Shown in pieces: positions 8,205-20,000 of a stretch of DNA of 64,000 nt (within the stretch, counting starts at the first letter, position 1; every line of letters begins with the position of its first letter). Origin of the DNA: Solen grandis. Lineage: Eukaryota; Mollusca; Bivalvia; Adapedonta; Solenidae. The notes beneath the pieces were generated by a model that saw only the letters and a program-made list of their open reading frames with translations, searched no databases and was not told the origin of the DNA. Location of the stretch: NCBI GenBank assembly GCA_021229015.1, contig CM037780.1, positions 69,945,656-70,009,655 on the forward strand. The letters are read 5' to 3'. The translations under genes and the position numbers were made by a program.

Positions 8205-9125
8205 TGAGGGAAATCTTTATAAAGAGCAACAACTAGAAGAAACAAAACGAAAGGAATGGGAGTTTCAGGCAAGGATATTGGCAGCATTTCAAATGACTTT
8301 ACAATTTAATCAATCTTATCCATAAAATGAAAAATAAGTACTACTTTTAATAACATTGATCGAATTCCATTTGTGACATATAAAATATTTTACCTGCGTT
8401 AAGCGATATAATTAATCAATGATTCATAAACCTTCGTTAAGATTATATGTACAGCTGCGTATCGACTAGCAACTATTTCAGGTAATGCACATTAGGTTTG
8501 GGACGATTCGTATAATGTGATTAAGTAGAGTTATTCAATTTCAGTAAACATAACTCAAATCCAGGGTGGTCTTTGTCATTGGTCTCGTGTAGGTGGAAAA
8601 CAGCAAGTCACACGAGAGCAGTTTGTATTTGCCTTTCGCGGACAGCCACCTGCTTACTTCTAGAGACTGAATCGACAATTTGGTGTGATTTGAACCGTTA
8701 ACAATTCAATCGGAGCTGTGGACTCCGACAGAATACACTGATACAACCTTTCGGTAGTGAAATGCTGAAGAAAGATCTGAGGTCGTCGGACTACTATAAT
8801 ATATGATTATAGGACCGATTTCCCGTGCCTGTTTAAACTGTCGAACACATTTAAGTAAAGGTTACTTTTGCTCTCGTATCGTATTCAAGCACGCCGTAGA
8901 CTGGTATAAACGTACATCTGGAACCGAGGGGTGCTAGTAAGAACCCCCAAATGGGAACGTATTTCTTTGGCTTCCCAGACACAACAGTAATGTTGCAACT
9001 AAGGAACCGCCAAGGATAATTTTAAGTTGCAAGAGATTGTTTCCCAGTCGGCGTAAAGCAAAGTTTAAACTGTTACACAACTGTTTATGAAAAAAATCTT
9101 AACTAAATGAAATACATGAATATCA
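7091..9125. other. Non-coding stretch
   Basis: AT-rich sequence without a convincing ORF. The only distinct feature is the CA microsatellite listed separately. Confidence 0.6.
8167..8202. repeat. CA microsatellite
   Basis: Uninterrupted CA dinucleotides over about 35 bp. Confidence 0.95.
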
Positions 9126-9129
9126 TAAA

Positions 9130-9855
9130 GACGTAATATAGTAGCGTGCAATGTATACTACTCAGTTCATCATGAAGAGTTAATATTGAAACGTCAAGCA
9201 CTGTATACCGCTAAGTTCATTATGAACACGTCATATTGTAGCGTCATGAACTGTATACCACTCAGTTCATCATAAAGACGTCATATTGTAGCGCCATGCA
9301 CTGTATACCGCTCAGTTCATTATGAACACGTCATATTGTAGCGTCATGAACTGTATACCACTCAGTTCATCATAAAGACGTCATATTGTAGCGTCATGAA
9401 CTGTATACCACTCAGTTCATCATAAAGACGTCATATTGTAGCGCCATGCACTGTATATCACTCAGATCATTACGAAGACGTCATATTGTAGCGTCATGCA
9501 CTGTCTACCACTCAGTGAACCATGAAGACGTCATATTGAAGCTTCATGCACTGGGTGCTATTCAATTCATCATAAAGACGTCATATTGTAGCGTCATGCA
9601 CTGTTTACCACTTAGTTCACCATAAAGACGTCATATTGTAGCGTCATGCACTGTATATTACTCAGTTCATCACAAAGACGTCATGTTGTAGCGCCATGCA
9701 CTGTATACCACTCAGTTCACCTTGAAGACGTCATATTGTAGCGTCATGCACTGCATAACACTCAGTTCACTATGAAGAGGCAATATGGAAGCGTCATGCA
9801 CTGTATACCACTCAGTTCATCATGAAAACGTCATATTGTAGCGTTATGCACTAAA
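9130..9855. repeat. 50-bp tandem repeat, about 14 copies
   Basis: The consensus contains ...GACGTCATATTGTAGCG followed by ...CTGTATACCACTCAGTTCATC and repeats every 50 bp with point differences. The central units are closest to each other and the edges degenerate, which is typical of a minisatellite. The AGACGTCAT in most units resembles half of a CRE site. Confidence 0.9.
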
Positions 9856-9885
9856 TACACCACCGTACCTGTTTCTTAGGTCAGC

Positions 9886-10075
9886 ATATGAGGGTAGTTG
9901 CAGACTGGTTTGCCCGGTGTAAGGATAATGTGACTGGGTGTGGTATCATGCCACATGTCTACGGCGTGATACTGCAGCGTGGCAGCACTATATCTGTCTC
10001 AAGTAGACATCGTCTCCAAATGACTGAATTACTGTCGCTGGGACGTTAAACCCAACAAATAAACAAACTGTTTCT
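9886..10075 (+). mobile_element. SINE body, head-less copy
   Basis: Matches the body of the SINE at 25826-26110 (GTGTGGTATCATGCCACATG, then ATACTGCAG..GGCAGCACTATATCTG). It ends in GGGACGTTAAACCCAACAAATAAAC, an A-rich tail typical of bivalve SINEs. The tRNA-like head is absent. Confidence 0.7.
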
Positions 10076-11214
10076 TAGGTACGGATTATTTATTTCCCTT
10101 ATTAAAAATAAACACTTCAGAATTATGAACATTTATTATCGTCTTCGCAAACAACAGCAACAGCAAAATAACACGTTTATAATTTATTTTCATATTTCTA
10201 ATGATCCTGCATCTGCTAATGGGCACACATTTGATGTTAATGTCGGTTTCCATATAAAAGATTACTTGGTATTATTTTTAATCCGTAATGTTTTACAATC
10301 AAACGAATACTTCGAAACTTTTTGACAAAGTAATCTGAACGCATTAACAAAACAATTTCAAACATGAAAACACATCATTTTCTCATTAACGAGAAACCCG
10401 AATTTATAAATGTGGGCTGGAGAAAGTTTAAGAATCTTAATTCATGTTTCTCTATTAAATATTCTGAATCACTAGAAGTTAATTAAATACAAATACACCT
10501 GGAGAAGAACAAAAATATATATATACTGTGCAGATGTTTAGACCACCCTGCCCGGGTACTCATAGTAGAACGTATTTATCAAAATAAACTTTTCAACTTT
10601 CAAAAATAATAACAGTAGAATTCGGCATTGTACCTTTAGTGACCCCATGAGCCTAGTGGTACATAGTAAACTTGTTAAAATATAGATACAAATTGGCTAT
10701 GCTAAATGTTTTAAACGAAACAATGCATTTATTGCGCGCTTGTATGCTGAACATAGCACACTAGTTTAACATGCGTCCGTCAATTTTCCTTATTTTGGTT
10801 ATGAATAACACAATGGTATATATCAAATTCAGTATTGATTATTTTTATAAAACAATTCATTCCAGTGAATAAAAGACAATTAAACAGGCGCGCAAGTCAT
10901 TCAAATATGTATAATACCTGTAGATATGTTTATAACTTTATTTAAGAAATAAAAGAAAACTGAACATGCTATGACAAAACTTCGATGACAAACTAAGGTT
11001 GGATGTTAAAACTTCGAACCTATTTCTTTCCACATAAAAAAACTTGTGCTACTATTTAACACAGACCACGAAAGCCCAACGAACTGATATTTTCGTAGTC
11101 GAATCGTTATCAGTTCGTGAAGTTCGTAACTGATTCGTATATATTAGTAGTCAGTTCTTGCAATTTTTGAGAATTCGGGAATTCGTGGTTAAAGTTTGGA
11201 GCTGTTCAAAATTT
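10076..11214. other. Non-coding stretch
   Basis: AT-rich. I see no gene or clear repeat. Confidence 0.5.
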
Positions 11215-11468
11215 TTACTTGACTTGACTATTTCAGTTTACCGTCGCCTCGACAGTATTTCAGTTATATAGCGACGTCCAGCTAATTACAGGTGGAGGAA
11301 GACCCCGAATGCACGGAGACATCCAGGTAGAACCACCGACCTACCGCAAGCCAGCTGGAAGGCTTCCTCACATGAAAATCCGAATGACCCTGTCGGGATT
11401 CGAACAATGCGGTGAGGGGCCGAGTGAGTGTTCAAGCAGCGACTTTACCCTCTCGGCCATTGGGACAT
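11215..11468 (-). mobile_element. tRNA-derived SINE
   Basis: Read on the minus strand it begins with a tRNA-like head: an A-box-like TGGCCGAGAGGGT near 11460 and a B-box GTTCGAATCC near 11400. A body and a tail toward 11215 follow. The body matches 27752-27915 on the opposite strand. Confidence 0.75.
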
Positions 11469-12734
11469 TTATTTACTACGAAAACTTCTATAGTTCCATT
11501 TGTATGGCTATTAAATAAATCTAAGTTACCAAATTTGAAAATAAGGAGACTTAAATAATATGGCAGTAGAAACTTACAAAATTAAAAGTAAAATAATCGC
11601 TGGCCTAATTATATGACTTTATTAAAATAAGGAAAAGCTTTTACTTTCTTAGATTCACATCCGAAGTTCAAGAGGTAAGAAGCACAAAATACTCTTTCAA
11701 CTCTGCGATCCGCGGCTTCCAGCCTCTGGAAGTCATCAACCCAACATTAAAGGGAAGTTCAAGGTCTAAACCAATTCAGGAGCCTAGTTACCTTGTGGGA
11801 CGGAAATAGTTGCGGTTTTTCTTGTTGCTCAAAATTACAGTTGCTAAGCTTTTAGAATTTGAATAGAAAGGGATTTTTTTGTGTAACAACCTTTCAAGTT
11901 TTGCTCTGGATAGCTCTAGTTCTTTTCGATATTACCATCAATCTTATTTGTCTTAATTTCAGCTTGGTCTATTTACTAGCTTCTTTTGCTCTGTAATTAC
12001 AAACATCTGAATAGCTGAACATAGAAAAAATAAAGTTCAAACAAATACTGTTGGTTTTTACTCTCTTTTTTTTTCAAATAAAGGTTTGTTTTACCTATAT
12101 GTAAGGGTATTTAATAATAGATGGATACTTATGAAACCTTAAATTCAGTATGTTTAATTTAATTCAATGTTTCACCAATATTATGACATTTGATTTACTG
12201 ATAATTGTAATTCATTTCCCGAAAAAAAGGAGGGACATTTTTCAAATGTGAACTTTCATCCTATACTGCGGCTATATATTAAGTTATATTTATAAAAATA
12301 CTCATTAATTTCTAAGGCTGGTGGCCCTTGTTTTTATTTCATATTTTAATAGATCAGATAATATACATACTATCAATTTGCATATAATCAGAAAACTCTG
12401 GATTTTTGAGGAAAAAAAATGATGAAACTGTAGCGATTGTCTTTAAAACGAAGTGCATTCTTAGGAATCTCATTGATTCATAATCGCTTCGTTTCGGACA
12501 TCTACGGCTGATCTCATGTGATTCAAAGGTGTCGTTTGAAGCTTCATTACGGGTGAACAGATTTAAACGCTTGTGCAGTATTTGTGATATGTTTTTTGCA
12601 AATCTAGTGAATTCATGACTAAATTTGTGCATTTCAACCGTATCCAGCCATTTCACAAATATTCATAACACTATCGTACCTGTATCGCAAAAGATCGCAG
12701 ATCGTTGCTAAATTTCACGAATCTTCAAATTTTA

Positions 12735-13665
12735 AACTATCAATTCATGTATGGGAGGGGATATTCGCCAGTTCATTTCTGTTTCTAATTGAGGTTCCAC
12801 AATGCTTATTACATTTTACAATGTTTTAAATAATATTCTCAAAATGCGAATTACAATTTTGGAATCGTTACTTGAAAATTACAGCTATAACGATCGAGTT
12901 TGTTTGCCATATTTACATTAAAAAAGTTTAAGTTTGGACTTATCTTTGGTATGTTACAAATTCTGAACTGTAGATTCTATAAAGTAATTTTCACGGACTT
13001 ACTTTTTCCTTTTGGTTTTCACGATGATCGAACCCACGACCTCACGATTCGGGACGGACGGCCACCGGTACCTATCCATGTACCTGTGATATAATGAATA
13101 TACAACATGTTAGACATCTGAACACGGATCGAACACTCAGACCACTTATAGACGGTCTTTTGAATATTGCAAATGCGCAATGTGGCTCTTGGAAACTTCA
13201 GCACAATCCTGACACATCAGCTAAGTTGTTTAAAAATAGACCTGACACCTGTTCTGTAGTAGCGCCCTCTATCGGTAAATATGATGTGTGGAATATCTTG
13301 TTTGCATTATGACATTTCTTTTTTTTTATCTTTCGTTGATGGTTTGTAGAATTGTTTCCTGTGTTTAATTTTCGAATTTAGTTAATACTTTCCGATTAAA
13401 AACGAACGCTTTTAATCTTAAATGAAAATCACAAGTAAAAATACGCCCATGAAAACTACAATTATGAATTTGTAACATACGAACACAAACTTTTAAAGTG
13501 GAAACTCGATCGTTAAAAGTGTATTTTTAGAGTTACAATTGTATCAAACATTTTATAATTGTAATAAAAATTTGTAACTGTAATTAGACTTTTAAAAGTG
13601 TAATAAGTATTTTTGTGATGACCTCAATGAAAAATAGAAATGAACTGGCGGATACCCCCTTCCAT
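12735..13665. mobile_element. Inverted-repeat (foldback) element
   Basis: Arms at about 12735-12905 and 13495-13665 are diverged inverted copies of each other, sharing AGAAATGAACTGGCG and AACGATCGAGTTT in opposite orientations. The ~590-bp centre has a tRNA-like B-box (GGGTTCGATC on the minus strand near 13030) and no transposase, so the element is non-autonomous. Confidence 0.65.
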
Positions 13666-14570
13666 ATTCGGGAGTTCTAGTGGGAGATGTGGTATTTGTG
13701 ATATGGTAGCATAAAGGAATTTATAGCATTGGGCCATTTTTTCCCAGTCCACCTTTTGCTTGCAGGATATTTGATTAACGTACGTGGGATAGTGTCAGAC
13801 ATGCAGGCTCGAGTGAAGGTATCGCGTGATATGTTATGATATAATTTGATAATAATGTGAATCGGGAAACATTATATTTAGAAGGCAGATGTAAACATAC
13901 ATTGTAAACATACATTGTATATTGAAATGGCTAACAATATATCAAAACAAGAGCACCGTGCAAAGAGACGCATAAGAAATTTAAATTATGTATTTTTATT
14001 TATGGTGTTTATTGCATAGTTTTGCTCATGAAATTTAAAGTATGATAGTTTATGGAGGCCAAAAAAACATAACCAAAGGATATTTTGTCGAGTAATTAAT
14101 TAACTATGCACATGGTTTAATGAAAATAACATTCTGACGCAGTTTCATTTTTTATCGTAAAATAAAGATATAATTGCATATAGATGCAGAGGCAAATTTC
14201 AAATTATATAAAACTTGAAATGAAGGCACCCTGATGTTGCAATTTTAATACAAAATAAGAGCATGAAACCGAAAGAAAATCATAAGATACATCTAATTGC
14301 TGTTTTTCCTTAAAGGAACTGCTAACCAGATTCTAAAATGTCAACAAATAAAACAACAACAACAACAACAAACAAACTTCTAATTTCAAGAAAATCAATG
14401 TTCTAATTGTATGCGAGGCATTGAAATTTGATCACTGATAGCTTACATTGCTTAAGAAATCCCGAGCTATTGCCGTTTTCGCATTTTTTTTTTTCAACGC
14501 AAATTAAAATGTGTTACAAACGCATAAAAGTTTTGAAAAATAGATCTGAAAAATTTTGACTTGCGAAGAC
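13666..14570. other. Non-coding stretch
   Basis: AT-rich, with a short ACA trinucleotide run near 14350. No gene seen. Confidence 0.5.
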
Positions 14571-14574
14571 ATGT

Positions 14575-14647
14575 GGCTTGATAGCTCAGTTGGTAGAGCG
14601 CAGGAACGGTATTCCTTAGGCCCTGGGTTCGAGTTCCAGTCGTGCCA
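14575..14647 (+). tRNA. tRNA-like sequence, probable pseudogene or SINE head
   Basis: 73 nt that fold into a cloverleaf with A-box TAGCTCAGTTGGTAGAG and B-box GGGTTCGAGTTCC. The acceptor stem pairs except for one T-T mismatch. By position the anticodon would be GGT, but position 33 is C instead of the invariant U and the anticodon stem has a mismatch, so a functional tRNA is unlikely. A promoter-competent pseudogene or SINE head is more probable. Confidence 0.4.
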
Positions 14648-15245
14648 TGATTTTTTTCACCACCTTCTACAGTATTATAACGATGAAATAGCATATCTAC
14701 TTACCTCTTCCATAGTTAACGCTGAGGACTCCGACATTTTGTTTACATCGCATTATCGATCACGTGATCTATGTGAAGTGCCCGAATGACGAATTCCAAG
14801 TTCTATTAATAAACGGGAAACTCCCTAATTGGGTAAGATCGGAAAAGTTTTATTTGCTAATATTTAGAAAATAAGTACATTTCTGTCTTTAAGTCACCAT
14901 TTATATCAACACTTAAGGAAACACGATTTGTTAAATAGCAACAACAGAATGGCCATACCACCTGGAATAAGACGTCATTTTAAGTTAACGCGTAAAGAAT
15001 ATTTTGCATCGATTCGGAAAAGTAGATTGCTGTAAGTATTTTATTCCTCCACCAATTTTAATGGGATACAGCGCATGCGAAGCAGAAAATTGTGCACTAC
15101 ATAAGGGACCTAATGATTCTTTTGTCAGATGTTTAGTATTTTCAAACATTCGGGAAAACATTATTAGTGATGTACTTAACGTGTTAGCATACACAATATT
15201 ACGAACTCGGAAGGTTTTCCCGAATGTTAGGAAAATCTGTGCATC

Positions 15246-15636
15246 TGTCGCGAAGAACGCGAAGATACGTTTATTATGTTATACTCCGTCATTATTTTAT
15301 TATTTACTTTTTACTCCGTTTTTCATTATGTCATTAAATTGTATTTGTTAATGCTCTGTTCACCATATTTCACATGAAACATGAGATGTTAAAACATATC
15401 GTGGCATATCATTTTGCACGTGCTTCACGTTTTATGTTTTATATATAAACGGCCATCACGGCTAGTGGCGAGGCTATCATTCTTGGATATGGTATGTTAA
15501 AGATATAAAGTAAAGTGCAGTAAATGTTACGATTAGCAGTTGTCATTTTCACCCTTGAGAAAAAAAAAGTGTTAAAAACCAACATTTCGGTGTGTACGGA
15601 GTTTGGGGGCAAAATTAAAGTTAAAACTCCACCACA
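15246..15636 (+). repeat. 5' LTR of the BEL/Pao element
   Basis: 391 bp, starting TGTCGCGAAG and ending CTCCACCACA. It contains a TATATATAAA promoter-like motif near 15440. It differs from the 3' LTR by one T/C and by lacking 6 bp in the TATATA region. Confidence 0.92.
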
Positions 15637-15641
15637 TTGAA

Positions 15642-15659
15642 TGGTGCCGGAACCCGGGA
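15642..15659 (+). other. Primer-binding site, tRNA-Phe-like
   Basis: TGGTGCCGGAACCCGGGA begins 6 nt after the LTR. It is complementary to the 3' end of animal tRNA-Phe except for one position that would still form a G-U pair. The tRNA match is from general knowledge of tRNA-Phe. Confidence 0.65.
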
Positions 15660-15798
15660 AAGCAAAGTTAAATCTCCAAGTGGACATGCTTAAAGTAAAT
15701 TTTTGTGCAAAGTTCGGATTTGAAGAAAAGGAAAAGGATTGTGATTGTGATTTTTTAAAAAAAGGTTTTTGAAAAGCTGGGTTTTTTATTCACTCAAG

Positions 15799-16335
15799 AT
15801 GTCGGTTACCAACCTGCAGTATTTGAAAGGTGTGCGGACGCGGTTTTACAACGTTTTGGATAAAGAAACGAAAAATGGAATCGCAATATTGAAAGAGGAT
15901 GTCTCGCTCATGTCTCCGGAGGAGTATACTGCAACAAGTAATGAAGCCGGTGAGTGCAAACTTAAAATTGATACTTACTGCGTTAAGCTAAGCACACAGT
16001 CTGATAAGTTGGCAGAAGCTTTAGGGGAGACGGACTCTGAGCTTCTACAGACAATTATCGATGAAGATAATACACTATTTGAAATAGCATGGTCAGTCGG
16101 TTATAAGCTCCAAATGTTTCAAGAGATGATAAAGAAAAAAGAAGAAGGTGAAATTAAGAATGAAACAGATGAAGTTGTTACATCATCGGTAGGTGAAAAC
16201 TTTCAGAAGATGTTTGATCATCAGATAGAGCTTCAACGTAACATCATGTCACAACAGGAAGAATATCATTCGATTCACATGAAATTACAACAGGATTTCC
16301 TCGACAAACAAAAGGATAGAAACACAATCATTTGA
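15799..16335 (+). CDS. gag: BEL/Pao Gag, N-terminal part
   Basis: 178 residues from the ATG at 15799, the first good start after the leader. The sequence is charged and helical, with a Gln/Glu-rich coiled coil in the last 60 residues. It stops at TGA 16333-16335, and the rest of Gag continues at once in the -1 frame (16332-17050), so this is one protein split by a single-base shift. It forms the particle in which reverse transcription occurs. Confidence 0.8.
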   Translation: MSVTNLQYLKGVRTRFYNVLDKETKNGIAILKEDVSLMSPEEYTATSNEAGECKLKIDTYCVKLSTQSDKLAEALGETDSELLQTIIDEDNTLFEIAWSVGYKLQMFQEMIKKKEEGEIKNETDEVVTSSVGENFQKMFDHQIELQRNIMSQQEEYHSIHMKLQQDFLDKQKDRNTII

Positions 16336-17050
16336 AACTACCAAAGATAGACACGATGCAATTCAATGGAAATAAGATATTGTGGCATGAATTTTGGGAT
16401 TCGTTTGAAACGGCGATCCACAATAACAGCACTTTGTCGAACGTTGATAAATTTAATTATTTGAGAGGAAAATTGACTGGAGAAGCAAGGGAAGCCATTG
16501 CCGGTCTCTCGCTGTCAAATGCGAATTATTCCGTGGCAGTGAAGTTATTAAAGGAGAGATTTGGAGATAAACAAGAAATCATAGATCTTCATTACAATAA
16601 GTTAATCAACATTGCTCCGCCAAGAAACTCAATGGATAGCTTAAGATTCTTTTTAGACAAAGTGGAAAAGCACTTAAGGAGTCTTGAAGTTCTTGGAGAG
16701 AGTGTCAATCAAAGTGTGTTCGTTTCTATGATCCAAAGGAAACTTCCAAGTGATGTACGGCTTCAGTTGGAAATGCTTAAAGAAGCTAACACGGAGTGGA
16801 CCGTGGTAAAACTGCGTGATTTATTACTGAGATACATAATTGCGAAGGAAAAAGCCGGGAAAACACAAGTGACGGAGCAATCAAGACAATCAATATGGAA
16901 TAAACACGAAATACAGAAACCATTTCAAAATAGGCCTTTCAGCAATGTAAGGAGTTTCGATAGTGCTAGAAGACCTGCTGAAACATTGATTGCATCTGAG
17001 AAAGGAAGAACACCTCAGCAAGTTGTAAAGAAATGTAGGTACTGTGACAT
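16336..17050 (+). CDS. gag: BEL/Pao Gag, central part (DUF1759-type)
   Basis: The KLPKIDTMQFNGNK start, the W-HEFWDSFETAIHNN and FNYLRGKLTGEA stretches and the MIQRKLPSDVRLQLEM segment are characteristic of the Gag domain of BEL/Pao elements (DUF1759 in Pfam). The piece lacks an ATG of its own and depends on the preceding frame. Near its end a first Cys pair (CRYC) and HWS begin a zinc-knuckle region that continues in the next frame from about 17060, which marks a second single-base shift. The last ~65 residues of the nominal ORF (to 17249) are out-of-frame noise. Confidence 0.8.
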
Positions 17051-17056
17051 GGCTCA

Positions 17057-20000
17057 TTGGAGTACGAATGTACAAAATACAAGACAATTGAACAAAGGAA
17101 GCAAAGACTCAAGGGATGTTGTTTTAGATGCCTTAAAGACAACCACTTTGCAAATTCGTGCAAGACGTCCAAGACATGTGTTTATTGTGGACAGAAGGAT
17201 GTTCACCACAGAAGTTTGTGTGGAAAGAAATTCAAAGGGGTTAGCGTAAAAGAAAGTGCATATCTATCGGAAGAACCTCCATGTGATGACAATGAGAAAA
17301 TAAGAGAAGAAACTGGCCTACTTACATATGATGAAACAGTCCTTATGCAAACAGCCACAACAGAGGTGAAAAAGAATGTGATGACAGGAGGGGAAAAAGT
17401 GCGTCTGCTACTAGACTCAGGTTCTCACAGGACGTACGTTACACAGGACTTGGCTTATCGTCTTGGTCTCAAAGAACAAGCGGAGCAAACCATTTATGTA
17501 ACAACATTCGGTAGTGACAAGGCGAAAGTGTTGAAAACAAAGACAACAGAAATTAGTTTAAAGCTTAAAGATGGACAGTTCATGACGATAACGGCAAGTA
17601 TCGTCCCAAAGATCAGCGGCACTATTCACAGATATCCAGTGGGAACCATACATGAAAAGTTCTCCAATCTCACTTCAAATTTGCAATTAGCAGATTCAAC
17701 TCCAACGGAGAAGGAGTCTCACATGCTGGAGTTACTGATTGGCAATGACTATTACTTAGACATAATAGAATCAGATAAGATAGAGGTAGACACAGGACTG
17801 TATCTTTTGTCTTCAAAACTTGGCTGGATTTTGTCAGGACGAGTAAGAACATGTGATCAACGGAGAAATGATAATGACATGAACATGTTAATTTTTACCC
17901 ACGGAGACGGTGTTGAGAACAGTTACCATCAGACATGTATTGATGACGTCGCTCCAATGAAACCAGATTTGGAGAGTTTTTGGGAAATAGAGTCCATTGG
18001 GATTACAGACAAATGTGATCAAACAGACAACGAAAAGGTGATGGGTGATTTCAGATATACTCTTAGAAGAGAGGAAGGTAGATACCAGGTTAAATGGCCT
18101 TGGAGATATGAAGTTCCAGATCTCCCGGAAAATAGAGGTTTGGCAGTTGGTCGGCTTAGGTCTCTAGCGAACAAGCTTGATAAACATCCAGACATCATGA
18201 AAAAGTATAATGATACAATAAAGGAGCAATTTGAAAGAGGAATCGTTGAAAAGGTAGAAAAAATTTCCAGTGATGGGATCAAGCACTATTTACCGCATCA
18301 TGCGGTGATTAGACCAGACAAGTCAACTACAAAGTTGAGGGTAGTCTACGATGCGTCCGCAAAAACCAAAACAACGAATAAAAGTCTTAATGAATGCCTT
18401 CTGAAAGGTCCAGTGTTACTACGAGATTTGTGTGGAATTCTATTACGTTTCCGGCTGCCATTAATTGGTATGGTGTCGGACATAGAGAAAGCGTTTCTTC
18501 AAGTTGGCCTACAACCTTCTCAAAGGGATATAACGCGATTTCTATGGTTCAAAGACTATCAAGAACCTACAGTAACGGAGAGCAATATTCAAGAGTACAG
18601 GTTTTGCCGAGTTCCGTTCGGAGCAATTTCAAGCCCTTTTCTTCTCGGTGCTACGATCGAAACACATTTAGACATGTATGCGACACCATTGTCTTCAAAA
18701 TTAAAGGACAACACATATATGGACAATGTAATAACAGGAACAGACTCAGTGAATGAAGCACTTGATATGTATACAAAATCAAAATCAATGTTCAACGACG
18801 CTAAAATGAATTTGAGAGAATGGATGACGAACAGTGAAGAGGTGAGAAAAGAAATACCTACCCACGACAGAGCATCAGAAAGCACTCCAAAGATACTAGG
18901 ACATGCCTGGAATATTCAAAATGACACACTCTCTCTGAAAAAGGTCGCTCTGGTTGATAAAGACCATGCCGTGACAAAAAGGAATGTGTTACGTCAGATA
19001 GCGTCGGTGTTTGATCCACTTGGATTATTTGCTCCGGTGATATTGCGAGGGAAAGTGTTGTTACAGAATCTATGGAAGAAACGGCTAGAATGGGACGACA
19101 CACTTGACATCAGTGACAAAAATGAATGGACAAATGTCAAAGACGATTTGAAAATCATCGATAGCATTAGCATTCAGAGATGTATATCCCTACCATGTGA
19201 CAAACAATGTATTCAATATACATTGGCTTGTTTTTGTGATGCCTCAAACAAAGCATACGCTGCATCAGTATACTTGCTACAAACCGTAAAAGAAACATCA
19301 AGGTGCGATCTGATTTTTTCCAAGTGTCGTCTTGCTCCGGTGAAAACCATCACAGTTCCAAGACTTGAACTTATGGCCGTTCTCATTGGTGTTCGATGTT
19401 TAAAGTATGTGAAGTCTCAGATGAAATTGCCGTTTGTGAAAATTGTGTTATTCAGTGATTCACAATGTGTTCTTCAGTGGATTTTTTCAAAGAATGTTCA
19501 ACCTGTTTTTGTAGAAAACAGATTGAAGGAGATCAGAAGCCAAAGTGATGTTCTATTCGGTTATGTGAATACAAATGAAAATCCAGCAGATGTAGCAAGT
19601 CGTGGTTGTTGCTTGAAGACACTGAACGAACTTGCCCTGTGGTGGCATGGTCCTAACTGGATATTGTTACCATATGAAAAATGGCCAAACGCATGTAAAC
19701 GTGGCAACTCCGTTGAGAAACCAGAGCTTGATACAGATGTTGAAAGTGAAAAGGTTGATAACGTGCAACAAACAAGCAAGATTATGACTTGTGAATCAGT
19801 CATGTCTGTTGGCGCGAAAAGTCCACAAACGAAAACAGCACATCCGCCGTTTGAGATCAATGTTGAACACTATTCTTCAATGAAAAGGTTATTAAGAGTG
19901 ACCGCGTGGTGCCAGCGCTTCATTAACCATCTGAAAGGAGATAAAGTTGAAGCAAATTACCTAACCAGTTCGGAGCTAATTGAAGCTGAAAACAAGTGGC

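Noticed and set aside
9130..9855. CRISPR-like regular repeats
   Set aside because: The units are contiguous with no unique spacers, and the context is eukaryotic, so this is a minisatellite.
12354..12656. 100-codon minus-strand ORF
   Set aside because: No family features and no promoter or splice signals; AT-rich chance ORF.
15004..15351. 115-codon ORF just before the BEL element
   Set aside because: It crosses the inverted-repeat arm and runs into the LTR; composition is not protein-like.
15439..15687. Antisense ORF in the 5' LTR, repeated at 22956-23234 in the 3' LTR
   Set aside because: It recurs only because the LTR DNA is duplicated; no protein features.
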